Below are positions 22,421 to 34,400 of a stretch of DNA of 64,000 nucleotides, in pieces. Made by a program: the position numbers and the translations under genes. The notes under the pieces are model-generated. The model saw nothing but the letters and a program-made list of their open reading frames with translations. It made no database searches and was not told the DNA's origin. Source of the DNA: Agrypnia vestita (lineage: Eukaryota; Arthropoda; Insecta; Trichoptera; Phryganeidae); contig JADDOH010010031.1 in assembly GCA_016648135.1 (NCBI GenBank), positions 35,076 through 99,075 of the forward strand. The letters are read 5' to 3'. The number at the start of each line of letters is the position of its first letter. Position 1 is the first letter of the stretch.

Positions 22421-22738
22421 TAACCCATAAAAACCTAGTATTTATTATACTCCCTTTCTCATTTACTAGTTGAAACAGGTTCGGCGCTTATCCCATGCGT
22501 TGGACTCGAGTCGGGCGACGCTACGGAAGGGAGTAATAAAAAATTTCGAAAAATCCAAAATTATACTATAATTATTAATTTTTTTAAAAGAACATTTGTT
22601 AGATCATTTTTATCGTCGCCACGAATCTGCCTGCAAAGTTTCAGCTCGATTGGATCACGGGGAGAGGGTTAGAAATCGATCCAAAGTTTTTTTGACAAAC
22701 AAGCAAGCAGATGCTACGAGTTAAAAGAAAGGGAGTAA
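22421..22738 (+). repeat. family K repeat, copy 2 (short subtype)
   Basis: Starts TAACCCATAAAAACC and ends AAAGGGAGTAA. The left half differs from copy 1: after ACTCCCTTTCTCATTTACTA it has GGTTCGGCGCTTA, CGTTGGACTCGAGTCGGGCG and a second internal GGAAGGGAGTAATAAAAAAT, as in the copies at 29225-29588 and 45171-45494. This defines a subtype. Confidence 0.8.
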
Positions 22739-22979
22739 ATATGCAGGGTGTCTCGAAGCCGTAAATATTGGAAAAAAATGCTAACGTTGATGTCGCTTAT
22801 CAACTTAACTGTTGACATTTCGTGTTGTTTTTGTCGACCACAATATCGTCCAGCGAAATCGATCAGCGAATAATGCTCACCGCTTACCCAGGACCGTTCT
22901 AAGTGCAAAAGCTTCCGTATAGGTCCTACTCAATCGTCTCCAGGTTGAAATTTTTTGTCAACTCAATCAGCGAGAGTAA

Positions 22980-23137
22980 GCTTGTTGGTGTAATGGGCAA
23001 GACCCTCGCTTGGAGATCTGGTGGTCGGTGGTTCGAGCCTCATTCAGGACGCCACGAAGCCAGCCCTATTTTCGTAGCACGAGCGTTTAGCTTATTTGAA
23101 AATAGTAAAAATATTCATGGCGTGTTCGCATCTCTAT
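22980..23137 (+). repeat. tRNA-derived SINE, copy 3, cut at 3' end by a family K element
   Basis: The head GCTTGTTGGTGTAATGGGCA and B box GGTTCGAGCC at 23030-23039 are followed by the SINE body (CCCTATTTTCGTAGCACGAG, GAAAATAGTAAAAATATT). At the expected A-rich tail (TCTATTT) the sequence runs directly into the TTACTCCC end of the family K element at 23138. Confidence 0.8.
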
Positions 23138-23771
23138 TTACTCCCTTTATATTAACTCGTGGCGTCTGCTTGCAAAAAAACTTTGGATCGATTTTTCCCT
23201 TTTCCCGTGATCCAATCGAGCTGAAACTTGGCAAGCAGACTCGTGGCGACGTTCAAGAAGATCTATCAAATTTTAGTTAAAAAATAATAATTACAGTATA
23301 ATTTCGGTTTTTTTAGAAATTTTATTGGTTTTTTCAAATTGAAACCATTAGAAAAGTTTGATTAGCAACGTCGCGGAATATTTTCTAAATTTGAATTACT
23401 CCGTCGGTATAATAGGTACATCACTACGAATTTCGAAAATTTACAAAACAATTGGTTCACAGATGACAGCAAAATTGGGTTTTTTGGGAAAAAATCAAAT
23501 AATAATTTATTTCTTTTAGATTTCTGCTTAGTTTTGAAGAATTCTACATTACTCAAATGTGATTCTGACTAAACCATTTGACGCCGGAAATTCATAATTG
23601 ATGATAATTGAATCTATCAAAATCTTGACATCTCAAAACATCTGACATTTTAGAAATATATTAAATTTTTTGTAAGTTTAGTGTTAAGTTATATGTTTTA
23701 ATTCGTCTTCAATTATTGTTATATTTTACAAAGAAAGAGAGTATAGTAAAAACTTGGTTTTTATGGGTTAC
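23138..23771 (-). repeat. family K repeat, copy 3
   Basis: Inverted full-length copy, from TTACTCCCTTTATATTAACT at its left to TTTTTATGGGTTAC at its right. It interrupts the tail region of a SINE. Confidence 0.85.
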
Positions 23772-24002
23772 TTTTTTTATAATTAAATTAAATTTCTGCT
23801 GGTAGACGGGCGACATTTTGTCCCGCTAAATTATTTTTCTTTTCAATCGAAATATTTCCGCGTTATTACGAGCGCTCCGGAATTGCGGCCTATGGAAGTA
23901 ACATGTAATTTCATTTCGCAAAAAGCTTAAGTGCGCGATAGCGAACACGCGATAACAGGCCTTGACCCGTCCGTATCTCTACCCCGCACTGTGAACCGAA
24001 AG

Positions 24003-24425
24003 CAAATATTTATTTATTTATTTATTTAACTTTTACAAAAATACAGAATATAAAATTAAAAAGAAATATCATAAGACAAATAAAATAATAATACATATAA
24101 AAGGTTAATAATAGTTAAAGGTAAAATAATAATACAGAAAAAATTACTATCCATTTCCGTTTCGTTGAGATATAAAGAATTGTATCAGCTTTATCCTAAA
24201 CACAGTTATATTATCAGCAAAAATGTCATTCCCTATTAGGGAATTACAGAGTTTGCTAATGCATTAGTTCTGACATTTCCACTATTATAGAATAATGCAC
24301 CGTGTCTTGATGACCTCAATGGGGCATGTAAGTCGATCAGACTAATAATCTGGGGGCAATCAATCAAACTATTTACGATCGTATAAAGAAATATTAGGTC
24401 TGTTACAGTAATATGCTTTACCATT
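24003..24425 (-). pseudogene. LINE 3' end, C-terminal protein tail
   Basis: On the minus strand, an open reading from 24424 gives TDLIFLYTIVNSLIDCPQII, then LIDLHAPLRSSRHGALFYNS, the pattern found after the RT in Jockey/CR1-type LINEs (DL.FLYK..NG.ID.P..L..I...VP). It stops near 24149. The plus-strand (TATT)n run at 24003-24030 is the A-rich tail in minus orientation. Confidence 0.7.
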
Positions 24426-24616
24426 TGTTTTGCGGAAAGTACTCGGGGTTCCCGATCTTAATAACAAAACCGGAACACGTAATAAATGCTTTTCCTTCGT
24501 CAGTACCTCTTGACTATGCTCTCCCACTTCTCTCGGCGTCTCGCAGATCCCACAGCTGTCAGGCACGTCTCTCGGACGGGCGGCATAGGGGACGCAATAT
24601 ATATTTTTTTTATATA

Positions 24617-25057
24617 CAGGGTGTCCCGTATCTGGACGTCAAGCCGAAATCGGGTGATCGGCCAAGTCATAATAGTTATCAGAAAAATATTTAAAAAAAT
24701 CTGAGTCACGTGTTTTAAAAATTATAAGCATTTAAAAAAAATCAAAAAAATCTTCACCCTGCGACGGTATTTTCACTCATGTTGCTACAAATCTTTATTT
24801 TTCTTCATTTTTATTATTATTATGTAATTCTGAATAATGCTTCTGTAAACTTTTGTCCAAAATTCAAAACCAACTGCTCCAGCTTTGAAGAAAATGTCAC
24901 TTTTTGACCAAACCAAGTATTCAAAATCAATACTTTGCCTAGTTTTAACTGACTGTTTTTTAAATTTTTTAAAAATATTTTTCTAATAACTATTATGACT
25001 ATTATCACCACTATTATCATCCGATTTCGGCTTGACGTCGAGATACGGAACACCCTG
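24617..25057. repeat. MITE with about 40-bp inverted repeats and TATA flanks
   Basis: It begins CAGGGTGTCCCGTATCTGGA and ends in the near-exact complement (24617-24655 against 25018-25057; inner motif CAAGCCGAAATCGG). TATA is present at 24613-24616 and 25058-25061, a possible target duplication. The interior is AT-rich and noncoding. GGGTGTCCCG ends occur in other insect MITEs; the superfamily is not decidable here. Confidence 0.8.
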
Positions 25058-25682
25058 TATAATTGCGTAACAGATTGCTCCGTTTACTATGCAAGTTGTG
25101 ACGCGAAGTGAGTGCCTATATGCTGGCAAACTTCTGTTTGATACTTTCAATGCTATCATTAAATACATCGACATGATCGCTCAATTCATTTAAGAGTTGC
25201 ACACAACGCCTTATGGTGTGCTTATTCATTACATCCTTTCTGCATTTTAGGTTATGATCTAACGCGTGACCTCGATTTCGCAAATAATTATTTGGTCCAA
25301 ATAGGGCATAATTCTCTGGCATGTTTGGAGCGTCAATTATATTTCTTAAAATTTTGGTATGACTAGGCCTTCCTGTCTCGAGGCGGCGGTAGTTGCATTC
25401 CCTCAGCAGTACTTCACCGTGCATGAATGTAGGATATCCTCCTGTTCTGCGCGTGTATAAACAACATTAAATTTTCCTTTAAATCTGCTCAATCATGTCT
25501 ATTTACTTCCTTTGGTGTGGGCTCCAAACTGCCATTCCATATTCCAATTTTGAACGAATATGATATTGTCTTAAGAGTATATACTTCTCATTCGAAAATC
25601 CTTTTGATATGTGTGTTACGAAGCCTAAAAGCTTATAACACATTTCACCTATTCATTTTTTGGTTATCTGCCTAAATCCCCC

Positions 25683-25795
25683 GAACTCAAATGCCATAAT
25701 ATCCAAACCTTGTTACCTACTATGGTGTACTTGTAGAGAAAATATTTCAGGTTTGATACTATAACGTAAGTCTGGCGGTCGCTGTCTCCTGGTCT
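25683..25795 (+). repeat. short dispersed repeat, second copy of 22050-22145
   Basis: Shares AATGCCATAATATCCAAACC, TTACCTACTATGGTGTAC and TAGAGAAAATATTTCAGGTT with the earlier copy. Confidence 0.6.
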
Positions 25796-25849
25796 ATTAG
25801 TCTTGTTCACTATTGTTCACCATTAATGTTCCCCACTACGCCATCTGCA

Positions 25850-25890
25850 TATATATATATATATATATAGTATATTATATATATATATTA
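25850..25890. repeat. AT microsatellite
   Basis: An alternating AT run broken once by TAGTATATT. It abuts the T-rich start (A-tail on the minus strand) of the LINE at 25905-26705. Confidence 0.9.
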
Positions 25891-25904
25891 TATAAACATA
25901 TATC

Positions 25905-26705
25905 ATTTTTTTTTTTTTTTACAAACTTACGAGTGTATTCAATATAATATAATTAATACACATTTATATTACACGCTTACCCACTTTTAAATGAGAATTT
26001 ATTCTCGTGTTTAAGAATACAAAATTTAAGACATTAGATTAAGAAGGTATTGTAATAACATTTTAAAGTATATATAGATTGTTTTTGATAAGATTTTTTC
26101 ATTGCGTTATTGTGATGGTTTTTTTCAGAAGATTTTTCAATTTAGTCTTGAATTTTCTATAATTTTTTTCCGTCTTCATTTCATTGGAAAGAGCATTAAA
26201 GAATGATACTCCTTGATAGGAGAAATGGTGTTGGGCTGTGCTAGTATTACATTTAGGTATCAAAATATTTCCAGCTGATCTCGGTCTATTACTAAAACAT
26301 CCAAATGTTCTATTATTTATATACATTTTGTGAATTTGATGAAAGCAAATTTTTTATAGATTTGATTAATATTTGGGACGTTAAAAATGTTGAAAAGTTC
26401 CCTTGTTGGGAATATTGAGGGTGTCCTCAAAATCACTTGGATAATTACTCTCTGAACTATTTCCACTGGTAGTATATTAGACTTAAAGGTTCCACCCCAG
26501 CCAACTATACCATACTGTAGTATGGACTGGGCAAACGCAAAGTATACCACCTTAAGCATGTTTATTGATAAGATATTTCGTAGCCTTATGAATAGGTATA
26601 TGAGTTTTCTCATCCTCGTGACTGGAATATATTTGCTCTTTCCATTTTAGATTGCTGTCAATTATGACACCCAAGTATTTACAGTCAACCTTTGCGTGAA
26701 AGCAC
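25905..26705 (-). pseudogene. LINE 3' half, Jockey-like, poly-A tailed
   Basis: The minus strand reads KYLGVIIDSNLKWKEQIYS (near 26690), then IRLRNILSINMLKVVYFAFA, SILQYGIVGWGG and further EIVQRVIIQVILRT. It then shifts frame to NIPKCNTSTAQHHFSYQGVS-like sequence (IPKCNTSTAQHHFSYQGVSF) and FKTKLKNLL. This is the post-catalytic RT and C-terminal end of a non-LTR element. A run of T at 25908-25920 is its poly-A tail. The same lineage occurs on the plus strand at 60523-61270 (VRLRNILSTKIIKNVYYAI). Frameshift near 26320; dead. Confidence 0.85.
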
Positions 26706-26829
26706 ATTCTCACGTACTTTTAATATTCAAAGTTTACGGAATTACATTAATACGTGGATATGCTGGCAATGAAACCACACGCAATACTACCGGCATTTTT
26801 GGGGCAATTATAATATAGATACTGAAGAA

Positions 26830-27115
26830 GACATCAGGCAGGCGATTGATTTAAATTGGGTTGAATTCCAAAAGCATTTAGTTGTCTGGCTCGGAGATTA
26901 GTTTTAGCCGACGGCTTTACGCGTCCCGATGTGAACCTCCGCGATGGGTTCGGGTGAAATCCGGAAAATCGGCTTTGCTCGGGAATGGAATAGGGATAAA
27001 TGGGATCCCTCCTCGTACAATATTTCATCATCGCCATCTAAGCTCTCCTGGATTACCTGCTTCCTGCCGGGAAATGGGAAAAGTTGTATACCTCGATCGT
27101 GGAAATGAGACATGA
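26830..27115. other. GC-richer block, unassigned
   Basis: Open frames exist on both strands (for example 26882-27115 plus, 77 codons; 26834-27037 minus) but none is recognisable. It contains GGGAATGGAATAGGGATAAA and GATCCC. Could be a host exon or an old retroelement leader. Confidence 0.2.
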
Positions 27116-27239
27116 CATGTTAAGACTTGAAAGTCTGTAGCATAAATATTACACTGTATAACCCTTTTTTAATTCTTAATGTAATAGGTGTACCGAAAAC
27201 ATCGACATCACATCGAATCCGTGCAACATTAATTCTTAA

Positions 27240-27894
27240 AGCTACTGATACACATGCTTATCTTTGAGCAAGCTCAAAAATAGGATGCTTTAACAACTGT
27301 ACACACTTGCTCGTTGTTGGCATGCTTATTTTAAGCATGCTCATAAATGAGAATGCTCAAAGCTAGCAATCAAACACACGCTTATTTTGTTTTTAATCTT
27401 TGCAAACTGAAACAGGAAATCCAAGTGAACCAATAAATCAAAACATTTCCCGAGTTTCCATCCGCACATTTTTGATTTTAGTTTTTATAATTTTTATTGT
27501 AAGATTTGAATCATCATCATTCGTGATTCCTATAATAAGTCATGAAAAGTAATGTTTTGTCATCTCCCCAACGCGTCATATTTGTTTTCATCTGTCGCGG
27601 ACTGAGAAGATCGCGTTGATAATCAATAATAGCCGCTAGCCGCGAAGCCCGCGAATGACATTTGTATGCTCATAAGCAAGCCTGTTCACACATGCTCAAA
27701 AGTTACCCCTTCCACCCGCAAATCAAATGAGCATGCTTAAAAATCAACCGCCGGTTGATTTTTTAAAAAGCTATACTTCGGTCGCAGAGAGCATGCTCAT
27801 TGTGCGTACATATATGCTACTAAGTAGCAATGGCTCAAGAAGCTCAATACTGCGCATGCTTACGTGCCACTAATAAGAATGTGTATCAATACCT
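27240..27894. repeat. family H MITE, 655 bp, TAA target duplication
   Basis: Starts AGCTACTGATACACATGC and ends GTATCAATACCT. TAA at 27237-27239 and 27895-27897. Relative to 17456-18149 the body is inverted. It contains the TCAACCGCCGGTTGA inverted motif near 27750 also found in the short copies. Confidence 0.88.
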
Positions 27895-28079
27895 TAAGAA
27901 AAGTTGCATGGCTTCGCACATTCGTGCTCTTTCCAGTACATTTTGCATAACTTTTCGTAAAATTATGCAAATCAAACATTGCTGATCGCTGTTCTGTTAT
28001 GTAGTGTTCCATTTCAAATTCCCCAAGTTTTCTTCACAAAATTCTGAAATAAAATAAAAAATATTAATAAATCTAAAAA

Positions 28080-28325
28080 GTTATTAAACACTCAAACCAT
28101 AACGGTTGTTTTGCGCCACGCTGTATTTTCGTCATTTTCATAGTGTTGTTTTTGTTGTTGTGCCGAAAATGGCCACCACTTGCGGGATATAATTTTTCAC
28201 ACTTAGGCCAAAAATATTCCCCATTAATATACTATATAACAAAAAATAATAATAATAATTAACCATTAAATAAAAAAGTTGTTAAACATTGAAACCACAA
28301 CGGTAGTTTTGCGCCACATGTATTA
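28080..28325. repeat. imperfect direct duplication
   Basis: AGTTATTAAACACTCAAACC with ATAACGGTTGTTTTGCGCCAC at about 28080-28122 recurs at about 28266-28308 as AGTTGTTAAACATTGAAACC with ACAACGGTAGTTTTGCGCCAC. The spacer is AT-rich. No function is evident. Confidence 0.7.
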
Positions 28326-28460
28326 TATAAAAATCCATATTTATTTTAAATTCACTGCGCCTTAAAATCATCAGTGAATCTTTTTAATTTGTCTATGTAT
28401 TATACACTATGCTCGTACATTATAACATTTGAGTACTGTTAAGATTCCTTGATAAAAAAG

Positions 28461-29220
28461 TAACCCATAAAAACCAAGTTTTTATTTTTTATTTATTTAT
28501 TTTTATTTTTTAATTTAAAGATTATCGACAGGTCAGAATGACCCTAATGTATAGTCATTATAGTCCCTTTCTTTGTAAAATATAACAACAATTAAAGACG
28601 AATTAAAACATATAACATAACACTAAACTTAAAGTAATTTAATATATTTCTAAAATGTCAGATGTTTTGAGCTTTGATAAGACACTTCATGCTTTGAAGA
28701 TTCAATTCTAAAAACATTTGTCAGCCAATTAAGATTTATCAACAATATCGTACCTTATCATTTCCAGCGTCAAATGATTTAAAATAATGATAAAATAAGT
28801 CTGAATCAGATTTGATTAATGTAGCAGAAATCTAAAAGAAATAAATTATTATTTGATTTCTTTCCAAAAAACCAAATATTGCTGTCATGTGTGAAACAAT
28901 TGTCATAAATGTTCGAAATTCGTAGTGGAGTATCTATTTATTCAAACGGAGTAATTCAAATTTTAAATATTCCGTGACTTCATCAGGCCGCCGCAAACTT
29001 TTCTGTAATGATTCCAATTTGAAAAAAAACATTAAAATTTCTAAAAATCCAAAATTATACTATCATATTATTTTTTTAACGAAAATTTGATAGATCTTCT
29101 CCATCGTCGCCATGAGTCTGTCTGCAAAGTTTCAGCTCGATTGGATCATGGGAAAAGGGTTAAAAATCGATCCAAAGTTTTTTCGTCAGACAAGCAGACG
29201 CCAGAGTAAAAAAAAAGTAA
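28461..29220 (+). repeat. family K repeat, copy 4, with internal insertion
   Basis: A full-length type-1 copy. About 70 bases of foreign sequence (ATTTATTTATTTTTATTTTT, then GACAGGTCAGAATGACCCTA) split its left end between CCAAGTTTTTAT and the TAGTCCCTTTCTTTG end. The right end is eroded (CAGAGTAAAAAAAAAGTAA). Confidence 0.75.
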
Positions 29221-29224
29221 AAGT

Positions 29225-29588
29225 GTAAACTTGTTTGGCGCTCAACCTACGCGTTGGGCTTCGGTCGGGCGACGCTACGAAAGGGAGTACTAAAAAATTT
29301 CAACAATCCAAAATTATACTGTAATCAGGTTTCGCGTCTACCAGACGCGTTGAAATATTTTCATACAACTTGATAATTAGTATGAAAAAACCATTCAAAA
29401 TTTGAAAATCCAAAAATTTATTAATTTTTTTAACGAAAATTTGACAGATCTTTCTTGATCGTCGCCACGAGTCTGCTCGTTAAGTTTCAGCTCGATTGGA
29501 TCACGGAAAAAGGGTTAAAAATCGATCCAAAATTTTTTCCTCAGACAAGAAGACAAGCAGACGCCACGAGTTAAAAGAAAGGGAGTAA
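29225..29588 (+). repeat. family K repeat, copy 5 (short subtype)
   Basis: Carries the short-subtype segment TTGGCGCTCAACCTACGCGT, GGTCGGGCGACGCTACGAAA and GGGAGTACTAAAAAATTTC, and ends GAAAGGGAGTAA. It directly follows copy 4, making a tandem pair of the two subtypes. Confidence 0.75.
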
Positions 29589-29899
29589 TAAATTAAAATT
29601 TAAAAAAATTAAATTACACAGTTTTGGAATAAATATCCGCAAACAAATTTGATGTTAATATGTAGCTCATGGAAATATAGTTAGCGTTCTTGAAGCATTC
29701 GAGTCAAATTTGTTTGCAGTAAGAACACAAGGCGTAATTAGCTCCGTAAGTGCTCACTTGGTGTGTTTTCGGCAAGCGTTGGATCGCGGTCCAACGTTGA
29801 ACATAATATTTAATCTGTTTTTTTTGTTGCGACGCCAAGAGGCCTCGCTGTAGTCGCCGTCAAGGCCTTAAGGATACGTGCAAAAAGGTTGGGCTTCTA

Positions 29900-30312
29900 T
29901 TTGCCCCGCTTGTTTTTAACAAGTTACCTAATGAAACTAAAGAAATAACTCTACACAAACCTTTTAAACATCATATTAATAAGTTTATAAAAATATCAGG
30001 TAGAAGGTATGCTGAAGAAGTCATCCGCCCTTGACCTCTGAATTGGCAAAAATTCTTATCATAATTTTGTATGTGTATTTTCTTTTCTTTTCTTTTCTCT
30101 TAGATTTAGGTATTCCTATGATTTACTTTAAATTCTTATCTTGATTTTGTATTTATATTTTCTTTTCTTTTTATTTTCTTTTAGATTTAGATTCTTTAAT
30201 TGTCATTTTTTATTACTACATACCATATGAGAATGTGGCAGTTATTAGTATCTCGTATTAACTAATGTAAATGTAAATAAACAATAAATAAATAAATAAA
30301 TAATAATAATTA
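29900..30312 (+). pseudogene. LINE 3' end
   Basis: The plus strand around 29912-30034 reads PLVFNKLPNETKEI then TLHKPFKHHINKFIKIS and GRRYAEEVIRP before a TGA, the typical last residues of a LINE ORF2 (F/YN.LP.E.......FK). The 3' untranslated part ends TGGCAGTTATTAGTATCTCG, AACTAATGTAAATGTAAATA, (AATA)n at about 30312. The same tail is at 62678-62742. Confidence 0.7.
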
Positions 30313-30519
30313 AATGTCTAATTTTACTAACCGGGTTTACGATTATTATTGGTTAATAACTAGTAAACTGGTTTTTATCGGTTTTCAAAAATAAAATAAA
30401 CAGAAACACTTTCTTTTTATATGCTTGTCTGTATCCCGTCCCGTTTAAGATCTAAATAAATGTATACTTTTAATTTACACTAAATGAAACTTTGTAATAC
30501 ACACACGATATTTATCACT

Positions 30520-30575
30520 AATATATTATCGAGAGAAGCAGTTCCTCTCGTCATCAGGTGTAGGTAACCTTAACA
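30520..30575 (-). ncRNA. hammerhead-like motif, degraded
   Basis: On the minus strand: CTGATGA, then C, then GAGAGGAACTGCTTCTCTC (a 5-bp-plus helix II hairpin), then GATA where GAAA is required. So one core base is changed (A to T on this strand) and activity is unlikely. The layout is the same as in the Penelope-associated motifs further right. No Penelope coding fragment was seen next to it. Confidence 0.45.
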
Positions 30576-30744
30576 AAAGTAAAATATAAACAAATTGTAA
30601 CGTATTGGCTAGTGTCAGAAATAAATAGACAGGAGCTGGAATAAATATTTTAACACAAACTGTAATTGAAGATTGCTTTATACTTGTACTATATATTTAC
30701 GATGTTTTCTTATATATTTTTTGTTCTTATGTATATTATTGCTT

Positions 30745-30945
30745 TTTAGTCTTCTTCTTCTTCAGCTTTCATCTCTCCACTGCTGGATACAAGCCTCTTC
30801 CATACCCTTCCATTCTCCTTGTTATTTACCAATCGTAGCCATTTCTTCCTTTTCCTTTTTGAGATCTTTCGACGCCCCTTCGAGCAGTCCAGCTCATTCC
30901 TATTCGTCTTGGCAATTACGCTGTTTGTTTTTTTTTTGGCTTTTT
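30745..30945 (-). repeat. RTE-like LINE 3' end
   Basis: On the minus strand the sequence reads GGAAGAGGCTTGTATCCAGC, then AGTGGAGAGATGAAAGCTGA and (AGA)n, closely resembling the last codons and triplet-repeat tail of RTE-type LINEs common in insects (GAGGCCTATGTCCAGCAGTGG style; family knowledge). The plus-strand open frame at 30673-31065 is a by-product of its T-rich complement. Confidence 0.55.
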
Positions 30946-33415
30946 ACTCTAGTTTACTATATTTTTCTTTCTTATAATTTTATTTGTACTTATGGTTATT
31001 ACAATTGCTTTACATTTGCAATAACTAATTTTATACGATTGCATATTATTTCACTTTCCTGCTAAACATATATGTATAGAGGATACATCTGCTCTGCATC
31101 TACAAAATTGCTTTTATACATTTATATATATTTTATTTTAAACTCCCTGGTAAAACATATTATATTAAACATTAATAATATGGTATGTAGATTATGTTTA
31201 TTGTGTTTACTTATTTATTTTTACTTTTTTATCTTCTGTTTTCCTGTTTTTTTTATATACTATTATTTATTTCATCTGTTATTATCCTTTTTATATTTGA
31301 CATACAATTTAAAATAACTGTTACACAGCTAAAAAACTACACCGACACTCAGGAACGTGCCCAAGGGCTAGTTGAGTGACAATTCTAAAAAAATGTAAAA
31401 AAATTGTATTCAAGATTAAAAAAATTTGGGTTGTTAATAAATAAAAAATTAAATAAATTAATAACTAACCTAAATACAGATTACTTACAGCGGGTCCCGC
31501 AATGGGGAGGATATTTTTGTCATTAGAGGGAAAACAATTTTGAAATATGATGTTATTGTCAAGTGTTTTTTTCATATTTTTAATTTAGGACTTTGCAATC
31601 TGAAACAGCGAGATAAAAAAATGTATGCATCCGAATTACAACAATATCTGAAAAGAACTAATTTAATGTCAATTTCAATTAAACTAACTGATTAAATATG
31701 CAAAGCTAATAGTAATTTAATAAAAATGAATATCCGCAATATATTAATCATATTAAAAACGCATTTCCTCCCCAATTTTTAAGTCTATGATTTGATTTTC
31801 AATGCCATCGACTAGTGAGGAAGCAGATTTCTATGTTACCTACATTAATTATCTATTTAATTTGATTGTCTCGCCAACTTTTTTATATAAAGAACGATTA
31901 ATCAACTTGGACCGTGTTGATAGAATTGAAGATCAAATCTTGTATTTTAATTTAATCTTGATTTCTTGACTCGTCATAATAATTTGTAACCTTGACAATG
32001 CAGTCACTCGTCGTGAGATTAGTTTTACACACACAGCCAAGCCGTTGAACAATGACTCGCGATAAAACTCCATGATCTAATACTTAATTGTGTTATTTTC
32101 GGTACACGCCATGTTGCCAAATTGTACTTCTTAATATCAATACACGCATTCTTTTTATTATAATGTTCATTTATTAAATCCAAAAGAAAATATACAAAAT
32201 ATAATATATATTATATACATTATAAGTATATTAAATCCTATAAAGGTATATACATATACCTGTACATAGGTTCGGGAGATGAGAAGTTGATTGATGCTTT
32301 TGACGACAGTGAAGCGGTTTTGCGTGGACGCCTCCCCGCCCGCTTGCACTCGTGCGAGTTTAAGTAGCGCGGGGAGGATGACCACTTTAGCAATAAAAAA
32401 ATGCCGAATGGGGTAGTGAAAGTGTAGGGCGGAGTTGTTTTGTAAATATCTAATTTATGAACGTTTTTCACTAGTTTTTTTTCACATTTTGGCGTGAATT
32501 TTTCATTATCGCCAGTTTAATGAGCGCGAGTCGGTTTATGAACAATGTAATACATGCACGGAGATATTATCTATCCAACTTTATTATTTTTTTTTTTTAA
32601 TATATTTAATATTTTTTTAAATATATATTGTGCACGCGGCTGAGGCAACTACATATAACTTTCAATATTAAATAGATGAAGTCTGTGACGCATGCGACAA
32701 TGATTTACAACGAAACAGATTATACGGATTGATGATAAGCATTGGCGATGTAACCTCACTTTTCTATTATATTAATATTTCCCAATATGATGTCATCTTT
32801 AATATTTTTTATTTGTAATCATGAGTCACATAACCAATCCAATAATATTGATTTCGAATGTCCGTCCGTAACTTCTTATCCGATAGCTGATCTCGTTCCA
32901 TTTTCAAAATTAGTGTGATTTTAAAATTGTCGTTAAATAAAATGAAAATATTGACTGTATGCTCTTTAAATAAAATACTCTGAATTAGATTTTTATTATG
33001 TATTTAGGCTTTTTTTAAATATTTCAGTTTAATAAAAATTAAAACTAATAAGTGTATCCATTACTATATCGCATATATCATTAATCGAAATTCTCTATGT
33101 GATAATGTCACTAACGCTACCAGATGGCTCAAATAATAAGGTATAAGAAGCTGTTCATCACTAACGTTATCAAGACGCTACGCTACTCTAGATATGTATA
33201 TATGTATAAACCAAATGTTTTGGGGACAATAGTCCTTATATCAGTATACAACGTAATACTAAAATATGAAATTGGAAGTATAGACATTAACAAAAATTAA
33301 TTTAATGGAATTTAACCTAATAAGGAACTCTAGTGAAATTGATTTGGTTATTTGTTATATATAATTTGCTATTAATAATTTTTCTAATTCCTGAAGAAAA
33401 TAAGCAATAAATTTT
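30946..33415. other. unassigned AT-rich sequence
   Basis: No convincing coding region. A GC-richer patch at 32265-32430 (CTCCCCGCCCGCTTGCACTC, AGCGCGGGGAGGATGACC) contains a CTCCCCGC / GCGGGGAG inverted repeat around it and may be regulatory or part of an element. No second copy in the window. Confidence 0.35.
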
Positions 33416-33419
33416 GAAA

Positions 33420-33555
33420 AAAATGCATACTTTGAAGTCGCTAATCTCCGTAACTGTCGACATTTCACCCAAAGTGTAAAAAAAAATTCATTCAAATTTT
33501 AATGAAAAAGACTCGCAGAAATTTTTGTTATTAGCTTCGTGACACCCTGTATATG
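33420..33555 (-). repeat. MITE fragment ending in ACACCCTGTATA
   Basis: The right end GCTTCGTGACACCCTGTATA is the complement of the motif at 22743 (GCAGGGTGTCTCGAAGC). Inner words GTCGCTAATCTCCG, GTCGACATTTCACC recall 17140-17240 (GATAAGCGACA, GGTGAAATGTTAAAG). These look like pieces of one MITE family with GGGTGTC ends. Confidence 0.45.
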
Positions 33556-33599
33556 TATACTTCAGTAGCACTAGTTTGAATAAATAATAATTGAAATCA

Positions 33600-34400
33600 G
33601 GTTTTACGGAAACACTGCCCGTGAACGTAGGCGGTAGTCACTACTACAGCCGCCCGCACGGTCCGGTCGCTTTCTGCTAGTAGTTTCAATTTACAAAACT
33701 CAATTTACTCTGGCAGGCGATTTCTTTTATATTGGACAAATTTGGACAAAATCAAAATATTCTGATTGTATAATTGTATTAATGTACTTTTTTAACTAAT
33801 ATGTAAATCATCACAATTACTCGTACACGCTCTTTTAATTTTTTTAACTTCGTTCGCTGTACGACTTGAGTGATCAGATGTGAGTTCAATATGGAGGAGG
33901 CACTATCGCAGTGGAATATTTAGATTCTGCCAACAATGACATCACGATACGGGCGGTCCTAGCTGACGCCACCGAGTACCGTAATGGGAAGATGATGTCA
34001 CGAAGGCTGTGGCCGGTGGTTAGTCGAGCAACTTCGATCACGTCCGAATCTAATGTGTATTACGAGTCTACACCTGAGAGGCGCCACGTCTGAACACATC
34101 TCGTACGGAGATGGTATTAACCATTATGTAATACTCCTATGTTGCTAGAAGGCTCTGGAAATAGGCGAAATCACTACAGTGCAGAAATATACGTTTGTCT
34201 CACCGGTGTCACTTCGAGTCTTACGCGCATGTCCGAGATTTGGCGCCAATTTATATCCAATCAGCGCCGCCACATCGAGTCACGACGCTTGCGCACAACA
34301 GGTCAAGTGACAGCGATGAGATAAAAGTAGCATTTCCTGCCCCGCTTAGTCCGTAATACCTCCACTTCTGGGCATAAGCAATATAAGAATATTACATATA
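33600..34400. other. CpG-containing unassigned block
   Basis: GC-richer patches at 33605-33690 and 33890-34370 with short open stretches (60-61 codons), no family. A CCAATCAGCG motif near 34257 with GGCGCCAAT just before resembles promoter elements, but no gene can be attached. Confidence 0.2.

Noticed and set aside
30673..31065. 130-codon hydrophobic open frame resembling a membrane protein
   Set aside because: It overlaps a minus-strand LINE 3' end; the Leu/Phe/Ser-rich composition follows from T-rich complement of the LINE and its tail.
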